Source of the DNA: SZAS-103 sp038216155
Lineage (GTDB): Bacteria; Pseudomonadota; Gammaproteobacteria; Xanthomonadales; Xanthomonadaceae
Assembly: GCA_038216155.1 (NCBI GenBank)
Contig: JBBQQH010000055.1
Coordinates: 1 to 19,698, forward strand
DNA length: 19,698 nt
Reading direction: 5' to 3'
Positions 15,508-19,698 of this stretch are shown here, one piece after another (positions within the stretch are counted from its first letter, which is position 1; the number at the start of each line of letters is the position of its first letter). The translations under genes were made by a program, and so were the position numbers. The notes beneath the pieces were generated by a model that had not been told where the DNA came from, did no database searches, and saw only the letters and a list, made by a program, of their open reading frames with translations.

Positions 15508-16296
15508 ATGGATATGGATCTGACCGGAAAACACGCGCTGGTCTGCGGTGCCTCGCAAGGCATCGGGCTCGCCACCGCGATTGAATTGGCGGCATTGGGC
15601 GCGAATGTCACCCTGCTCGCGCGGCGTGCCGAGGTGCTGGAACGGCTGGCCAGCGAGCTATCGACCTCGCAACCGGGACAAGGGCATGGCTGGATCGCAG
15701 TTGATGGTAGCGACACCGCGACGCTGCGCGCCAAGGTCAAGGCGCTGGTGTCGACGCGGCCAGTGCATGTGTTGATCAACAACAGCGGCGGGCCGCCACC
15801 GGGCACTGTCAGCGGCGCCAACGAAGAGGCCTTTCTGGCGGCATTTCGCACACATTTGCTGGCCAATCAGGCGCTGGCCGAAGCCGTCGTCCCGGGCATG
15901 CAAGCGGCAGGTTACGGTCGCATCATCAACGTCATTTCCACCTCCGTGAAAGAGCCTATTCCCGGTATCGGCGTGTCCAACGTCACCCGCGGCGCAGTCG
16001 CCAGTTGGGCAAAAACACTCGCGCGCGAACTTGCGCCGCACGGCATCACCGTCAACAACGTGCTGCCAGGTTCCACCCACACGCCGCGGATCGAGCAGAT
16101 CATCGCCGCGCGTTCGCAGAAAACCGGCGCCAACGAGGCAGCAATCACCGCCGATATGGTCGCGGAGATTCCGATGGGGCGCTTTGCCGAACCGTCGGAA
16201 ACCGCCGCAGCGATTGCATTTCTGGCATCGCCGGCGGCGTCCTATATCACTGGAATCAATCTGCCAGTGGATGGCGGCCGCACGCGCTCGCTGTAG
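15508..16296 (+). CDS. SDR-family protein with a degenerate active site
   Basis: The 262-residue protein has a Rossmann fold typical of classical short-chain dehydrogenases: GASQGIG (14-20), NNSGG (91-95) and the C-terminal ITGINLPVDGG. The catalytic Tyr-x3-Lys is missing. Its expected place reads SNVTR (157-161), so Ser and Arg replace Tyr and Lys; the Ser motif is ISTS (143-146). This matches the known atypical SDR subgroup (CDD cd05344 type) that lacks the normal tetrad. GGAG lies 7 nt before ATG 15508. It heads the 3-hydroxyanthranilate cluster, but no step of that pathway needs an SDR, so its role is unknown; it may be a non-redox enzyme or a scaffold. Confidence 0.9.
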   Translation: MDMDLTGKHALVCGASQGIGLATAIELAALGANVTLLARRAEVLERLASELSTSQPGQGHGWIAVDGSDTATLRAKVKALVSTRPVHVLINNSGGPPPGTVSGANEEAFLAAFRTHLLANQALAEAVVPGMQAAGYGRIINVISTSVKEPIPGIGVSNVTRGAVASWAKTLARELAPHGITVNNVLPGSTHTPRIEQIIAARSQKTGANEAAITADMVAEIPMGRFAEPSETAAAIAFLASPAASYITGINLPVDGGRTRSL

Positions 16297-16348
16297 TCAT
16301 GCCACGCGCCCGTTTTTCCGACGCGCGTCGACCGGGTAAGCTCGCCGC

Positions 16349-17812
16349 ATGAACACCATCCTGCGATTGACCCAATTGATCGGCGACGAGTCGCGCGCAG
16401 CGCGCAGTACAGAGACGCTAGAGGTGTTCGAGCCAGCCACTGGCAAGCCGTATGCGCTGTGTCCATCGGGAACGGCTGTCGATGTCGATGACGCGGTGCG
16501 CGCAGCGCGCGCCGCATTCCCAACCTGGTCATCGTTGTCAAACGAAGTACGCGCCCGATGGATCAACCGGCTCGCTGATGCGCTTGAAGCCAGACTGGAG
16601 GACTTTGCGAACGCCGAATCGCGCGATGCAGGCAAGCCACTAGCGCTCGTACGCGAGATCGAAATTCCGCGCGCAATCGCCAACCTGCGATTCTTCGCCG
16701 CCGCCGCAACCCAGTTCGCCAGCGAATCGCATCACGGTCAGGCCGGATTGAATTACACGCTGCGCCAGGCATTGGGTGTGGTCGCCTGCATCAGCCCGTG
16801 GAACCTGCCGCTGTACCTGTTCACCTGGAAAATCGCGCCGGCGCTGGCGGCTGGCAATTGCGTCGTTGCCAAGCCGTCCGAAATCACGCCAGTGACGGCG
16901 TGGATGCTCGGCGAGCTCGCGCTCGAAATTGGATTTCCGCCGGGCGTGCTCAACATCGTGCACGGACTCGGCCCGGTGGTCGGCATGGCGCTGGTCGAAC
17001 ACGCTGAAATCAAAGCAGTCAGTTTTACCGGCAGCACGCCGGTCGGTCGCCAGATCGCAGCGCACTGCGGCCCGGCACTAAAGAAAATGTCGCTCGAGCT
17101 TGGTGGCAAAAACGCCACGATCGTCTTTGCAGACGTCTTCAACGATGCCGGCCGGCGCGATCATCTGCTTGACACCGTGGTGCGCTCGGCATTCCAGAAC
17201 AGCGGCCAGATCTGTTTGTGCGGCTCGCGCATCCTCGTCGAGCGCAGCGTGATGGACGCATTCCGTGAAGCGTTTTTTAAGCGCGTTCAGGCGCTACGCA
17301 TCGGCGATCCGCAGGACGCAACAACCAATCTCGGACCGATGGTTTCGCAAGCGCATTTCGACAAGGTGCTTGCCTGCATTGCGTTGGCGAAAAATGAAGG
17401 CGGCAGAATTTTTTGCGGTGGCGAAGCCGTGAAACTCGATGGACGCTGTGCCGATGGCTGGTTCATCGCGCCCACCGTGATCGACGGCATCGGCCCGGAT
17501 TGCCGCAGCAACACCGAAGAAATATTTGGCCCGATCGTGACCTTGCAAGCATTCGATGACGAATCACATGCATTGGCGCTCGCCAACGCCACGCAGTACG
17601 GGCTCTCCACCAGCGTCTGGACGCAGCAACTCGACCGCGCGCACCGCGTCGCTGCGAATCTTCAGGTCGGTATTGTCTGGATCAACACCTGGATGCAGCG
17701 CGACCTGCGCACGCCGTTCGGCGGCGTCGGCCAGTCGGGACTGGGTCGCGAAGGCGGATTCGAGGCGATGCGATTCTTCACCGAACCGAAGAATGTCTGC
17801 ATCCAGCTATGA
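16349..17812 (+). CDS. nbaE: 2-Aminomuconate 6-semialdehyde dehydrogenase
   Basis: This is a 487-residue NAD-dependent aldehyde dehydrogenase. Catalytic residues are Asn152 (SPWNLPLY), Glu250 (LELGGKN) and Cys289 (SGQICLCG); the cofactor segment is FTGSTPVGRQ (226-235). The C-terminal part has NTWMQRDLRTPFGGVGQSGLGREGG, the form seen in muconic semialdehyde dehydrogenases rather than in general ALDHs (split here: NTWMQRDLRTP then FGGVGQSGLGREGG). It oxidises 2-aminomuconate semialdehyde, the product of ACMSD, to 2-aminomuconate. Substrate assignment rests on the neighbouring deaminase, dioxygenase and ACMSD genes; 2-hydroxymuconic semialdehyde could also be used. It starts 52 nt after the SDR gene with only a weak ribosome site. 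Confidence 0.92.
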   Translation: MNTILRLTQLIGDESRAARSTETLEVFEPATGKPYALCPSGTAVDVDDAVRAARAAFPTWSSLSNEVRARWINRLADALEARLEDFANAESRDAGKPLALVREIEIPRAIANLRFFAAAATQFASESHHGQAGLNYTLRQALGVVACISPWNLPLYLFTWKIAPALAAGNCVVAKPSEITPVTAWMLGELALEIGFPPGVLNIVHGLGPVVGMALVEHAEIKAVSFTGSTPVGRQIAAHCGPALKKMSLELGGKNATIVFADVFNDAGRRDHLLDTVVRSAFQNSGQICLCGSRILVERSVMDAFREAFFKRVQALRIGDPQDATTNLGPMVSQAHFDKVLACIALAKNEGGRIFCGGEAVKLDGRCADGWFIAPTVIDGIGPDCRSNTEEIFGPIVTLQAFDDESHALALANATQYGLSTSVWTQQLDRAHRVAANLQVGIVWINTWMQRDLRTPFGGVGQSGLGREGGFEAMRFFTEPKNVCIQL

Positions 17813-17867
17813 TCCGCCTGTGCCCGATAAATTCGACGAGTCACCACGCTCAACCGAGATACAGCCA

Positions 17868-18536
17868 ATGAGCCAATCGCAATCCCTGCTTGAGAAAAAT
17901 CGTCACTGGGCCGAGCGCATGGAGCGCGACGAGCCCGGTTTCTTCACCAGCCTCGCCGCACAACAAGCGCCGAAATACCTGTGGATTGGCTGCTCGGATT
18001 CGCGGGTACCTGCCAACCAGATCACCGGTCTCGCACCGGGCGAAGTGTTCGTGCATCGCAACGTCGCCAATGTCGTTGCCCATGGCGATCTCAATTGCCT
18101 GTCCACCGTGCAGTTCGCGGTTGACGTGCTCAAGGTCGAGCACATCATCGTCTGCGGCCACTACGGCTGCGGCGGTGTGCACGCCACCGTCGACGGGCTG
18201 CGGCTCGGGTTGGTCGACAATTGGCTACATCACGTGCGCGACGTCATGCAAAAGCATGAAAGCCTGCTGCGCAGCGTGCCGATCAGCGAGCGCGCCGCCC
18301 GCTTGTGCGAATTGAACGTGATCGAGCAGGTGGTGAACGTCTGCCAGACCACCATCGTGCAGGATGCATGGCGGCGCGGCCAGACGCTGCAGGTGCACGG
18401 CTGGATCTACGGCTTGAACGATGGCCGCATTCGCGAACTCGGCATTGGCGTAAATTCGGCAGTCGCGCTGGTCGATGCCTACGAATCCGCGTTGGCTGGC
18501 GTGCGCGCCAACATGCAACTTGCGGAGTCGGCTTGA
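17868..18536 (+). CDS. can: Beta-class carbonic anhydrase
   Basis: The 222-residue zinc enzyme interconverts CO2 and bicarbonate in the cytoplasm. Zinc ligands are Cys42, His98 and Cys101, with the Asp44/Arg46 dyad in GCSDSRVP; the numbering is the same as in E. coli Can. HYGCGG (98-103) is the second signature. ATG 17868 was chosen because the family start is MSQSQSLLEKNRHWAERM-like; the frame is open upstream to 17556 but that part overlaps the dehydrogenase. Its stop overlaps the start of the deaminase gene (TGATG), so it is translationally coupled to the pathway. ACMSD releases CO2, which could explain the placement. Confidence 0.95.
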   Translation: MSQSQSLLEKNRHWAERMERDEPGFFTSLAAQQAPKYLWIGCSDSRVPANQITGLAPGEVFVHRNVANVVAHGDLNCLSTVQFAVDVLKVEHIIVCGHYGCGGVHATVDGLRLGLVDNWLHHVRDVMQKHESLLRSVPISERAARLCELNVIEQVVNVCQTTIVQDAWRRGQTLQVHGWIYGLNDGRIRELGIGVNSAVALVDAYESALAGVRANMQLAESA

Positions 18537-18979
18537 TGGGCGGCTCGATCCACGCCGCCGCAGCACCCGCAGCTGTGGGTGCCTACCCGCACGCCCGGCG
18601 TGTTGGAAACTTGTTGTTTCTTTCTGGCATTGGTCCGCGCCAACCGGGCAGCAACCAGATCGCAGGCAACGACTATTTCGCTGACGGCCGCGTGCGCAGC
18701 TACGACATCGCGGCGCAAACGCGCGCGGTGTTCGCCAACGTGCGCAGAGTGCTGGAAGCAGCGGGCGCGCGTTGGGAGGATCTGGTCGACGTCACTGTCT
18801 TTCTCACCGACATGAAGCACGATTTCGCCGCCTACAACGGGATCTGGGCGGAGTTTTTCCGCGAACCCGCAAACGCGCCGTGTCGCACCACGGTCGGTAC
18901 CACCGCGCTCCCGACACCGATCGCGATCGAGCTCAAGTGCATCGCTGTTATCCCCTCCCCCCTCGCGGGGGAGGGATAA
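18536..18979 (+). CDS. nbaF: RidA-family 2-aminomuconate deaminase
   Basis: The 147-residue RidA/YjgF-type protein forms trimers with active sites between subunits. Visible features are LLFLSGIGPRQPG (26-38), DVTVFLTDMKHDFAAYN (85-101), the substrate-binding Arg117 in APCRTTV, and Glu132 in IAIELKCIAV. It hydrolyses the enamine of 2-aminomuconate to 4-oxalocrotonate and ammonia; this reading rests on the neighbouring pathway genes. The ATG overlaps the carbonic anhydrase stop. The last residues (SPLAGEG) are coded by a palindromic repeat, so the native end is probably at about residue 139-140 (AVIP) and the tail is an add-on. Confidence 0.92.
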   Translation: MGGSIHAAAAPAAVGAYPHARRVGNLLFLSGIGPRQPGSNQIAGNDYFADGRVRSYDIAAQTRAVFANVRRVLEAAGARWEDLVDVTVFLTDMKHDFAAYNGIWAEFFREPANAPCRTTVGTTALPTPIAIELKCIAVIPSPLAGEG

Positions 18980-18989
18980 GGAGAGGGGA
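18951..18989 (+). repeat. GC-rich REP-like palindrome across the nbaF stop and nbaC ribosome site
   Basis: The left arm TCCCCTCCCCCC is followed by TCGC and a right arm GGGGGAGGG, then ATAAGGAGAGGGGA. The arms form a stable hairpin. The form 'ccctccccc...gggggaggg...gagaggg', read as PSPLAGEG, is a widespread intergenic repeat in proteobacteria. Here it provides the last seven codons and TAA of the deaminase gene and the AGGAG/GAGGGG ribosome site of the dioxygenase gene. Only one copy is seen in the window. Confidence 0.75.
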
Positions 18990-18994
18990 CAAAA

Positions 18995-19513
18995 ATGCTC
19001 ACGCCACCATTCAACCTCGCCGAATGGATCGACACCAACCGCCATCTGCTCAAGCCGCCGGTTGGCAACAAGTGCATAGTCGATGGCGATTTCATCGTCA
19101 TGATTGTCGGTGGCCCGAACGCGCGAACCGATTTCCACGTCGACGAAGGCCCGGAGTTCTTTCATCAACTCGAAGGCGAGATGGTGTTGCGTGTCCAGGA
19201 CGACGGCGCTGCGCGTGACATTTCGATCAAGGTCGGCGAGGTGTTCTATCTACCTGCGCGCGTGCCGCATTCCCCACAACGCAGCGCCGGCGGCATCGGA
19301 CTGGTGATCGAACGCAAACGCCTGCCGCACGAAAAAGACGGACTGCAATGGTATTGCGAGCGCTGCAACCACAAGTTGTTCGAGGAATTCTTCACCCTCG
19401 AGAACATTGAAACCGACTTCGCGGCAGTGTTCGATCGCTTTTATCGGAGCATCGACCACCGCACCTGCTCGCAATGCGGCCATCTGAATCCAGCGCCTGC
19501 TCGCTACGACTAA
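18995..19513 (+). CDS. nbaC: 3-Hydroxyanthranilate 3,4-dioxygenase
   Basis: The 172-residue cupin is the key ring-cleaving enzyme of the pathway: 3-hydroxyanthranilate plus O2 gives 2-amino-3-carboxymuconate semialdehyde. The catalytic Fe(II) ligands are His48, Glu54 (DFHVDEGPEFF) and His92 (RVPHSPQR), with Arg44, Arg96 and Glu106 as likely substrate contacts. A second rubredoxin-like metal site is formed by Cys121/Cys124 (CERC) and Cys158/Cys161 (CSQC), as in bacterial HAOs. The start at 18995 has GAGGGG 6 nt upstream, inside the palindromic repeat. It follows the deaminase by 15 nt and precedes ACMSD by 32 nt. Confidence 0.97.
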   Translation: MLTPPFNLAEWIDTNRHLLKPPVGNKCIVDGDFIVMIVGGPNARTDFHVDEGPEFFHQLEGEMVLRVQDDGAARDISIKVGEVFYLPARVPHSPQRSAGGIGLVIERKRLPHEKDGLQWYCERCNHKLFEEFFTLENIETDFAAVFDRFYRSIDHRTCSQCGHLNPAPARYD

Positions 19514-19545
19514 AGTTCAGAGCCAAGCCGAGCTAAACTGGTCGC

Positions 19546-19698
19546 ATGCTCAAGATTGACGTACACGCCCATTATCTTCCGCGCGACTGGCCGGATCTTG
19601 CGACCAAGTACGGCGATGACCGGTTTCCGGTGATCCATCACGGCGATGGCGGGCATCGCATCTACAAGGATGGCAAGTTTTTTCGCGAGATCTGGCCG
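19546..19698 (+). CDS. nbaD: 2-Amino-3-carboxymuconate-6-semialdehyde decarboxylase (ACMSD), N-terminus only
   Basis: The first 51 codons are present and the gene runs off the window. MLKIDVHAHYLPRDWPDL has the metal-binding HxH (His7, His9) of the amidohydrolase superfamily, with the N-terminal form of ACMSD. The enzyme removes CO2 from the dioxygenase product to give 2-aminomuconate semialdehyde, the substrate of the dehydrogenase encoded upstream. Assignment is strengthened by the preceding HAO gene. The full protein should be about 330-340 residues. Confidence 0.9.
   Translation, partial: MLKIDVHAHYLPRDWPDLATKYGDDRFPVIHHGDGGHRIYKDGKFFREIWP

Overview
The window looks like a chromosomal segment of a GC-rich gammaproteobacterium, most likely from the Xanthomonadales (Rhodanobacter/Dokdonella-like). 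This rests on the gene order rpsF-rpsR-rplI-dnaB-alr without priB, the high GC content, the FNR-type regulator and the kynurenine-route genes. The taxonomic call is inference from gene content, not from a search.

Left part, 1-5.1 kb, mostly minus strand. The window opens inside the 3' end of an IS481/IS3-like transposase gene. Next comes a minus-strand cluster: a membrane cytochrome b, a Tat-exported sulfite-oxidase-family molybdoenzyme lipoprotein and a small unknown protein. A DNA photolyase (phrB) and alanine racemase (alr) follow on the same strand.

Housekeeping block, 5.1-8.4 kb, minus strand. Read in the direction of transcription it is rpsF-rpsR-rplI, a clear intrinsic terminator, then dnaB-alr-phrB. 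A perfect DnaA box lies in the dnaB leader. A plausible sigma-70 promoter and a leader hairpin precede rpsF.

Respiratory island, 8.4-12.4 kb. A minus-strand FNR-family regulator keeps three of the four cluster-binding cysteines. It faces a plus-strand operon encoding a Tat-exported HiPIP, a 483-residue single-haem cytochrome joined to a predicted outer-membrane beta-barrel (Cyc2-like architecture), and a dihaem c4-type cytochrome lipoprotein. A perfect FNR box (TTGATCCAGATCAA) sits where a class II FNR activator would bind. The set resembles the outer-membrane cytochrome/periplasmic c4/HiPIP chain of iron oxidisers such as Acidithiobacillus ferrooxidans. The likely job is electron exchange across the outer membrane under low oxygen; this is inference. 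An A-type Fe-S carrier gene converges on the operon.

Right part, 12.4-19.7 kb, plus strand. asnS is followed by three small uncharacterised genes (two small membrane proteins and an acidic protein) and a PaiB-like FMN-binding protein. Then comes a 3-hydroxyanthranilate degradation cluster: a degenerate SDR, 2-aminomuconate semialdehyde dehydrogenase, beta-carbonic anhydrase, a RidA-type 2-aminomuconate deaminase, 3-hydroxyanthranilate 3,4-dioxygenase and the start of ACMSD, which runs off the window. Together these would turn 3-hydroxyanthranilate into 4-oxalocrotonate, with CO2 and ammonia released. A GC-rich palindromic repeat between the deaminase and dioxygenase genes supplies the end of one and the ribosome binding site of the other.
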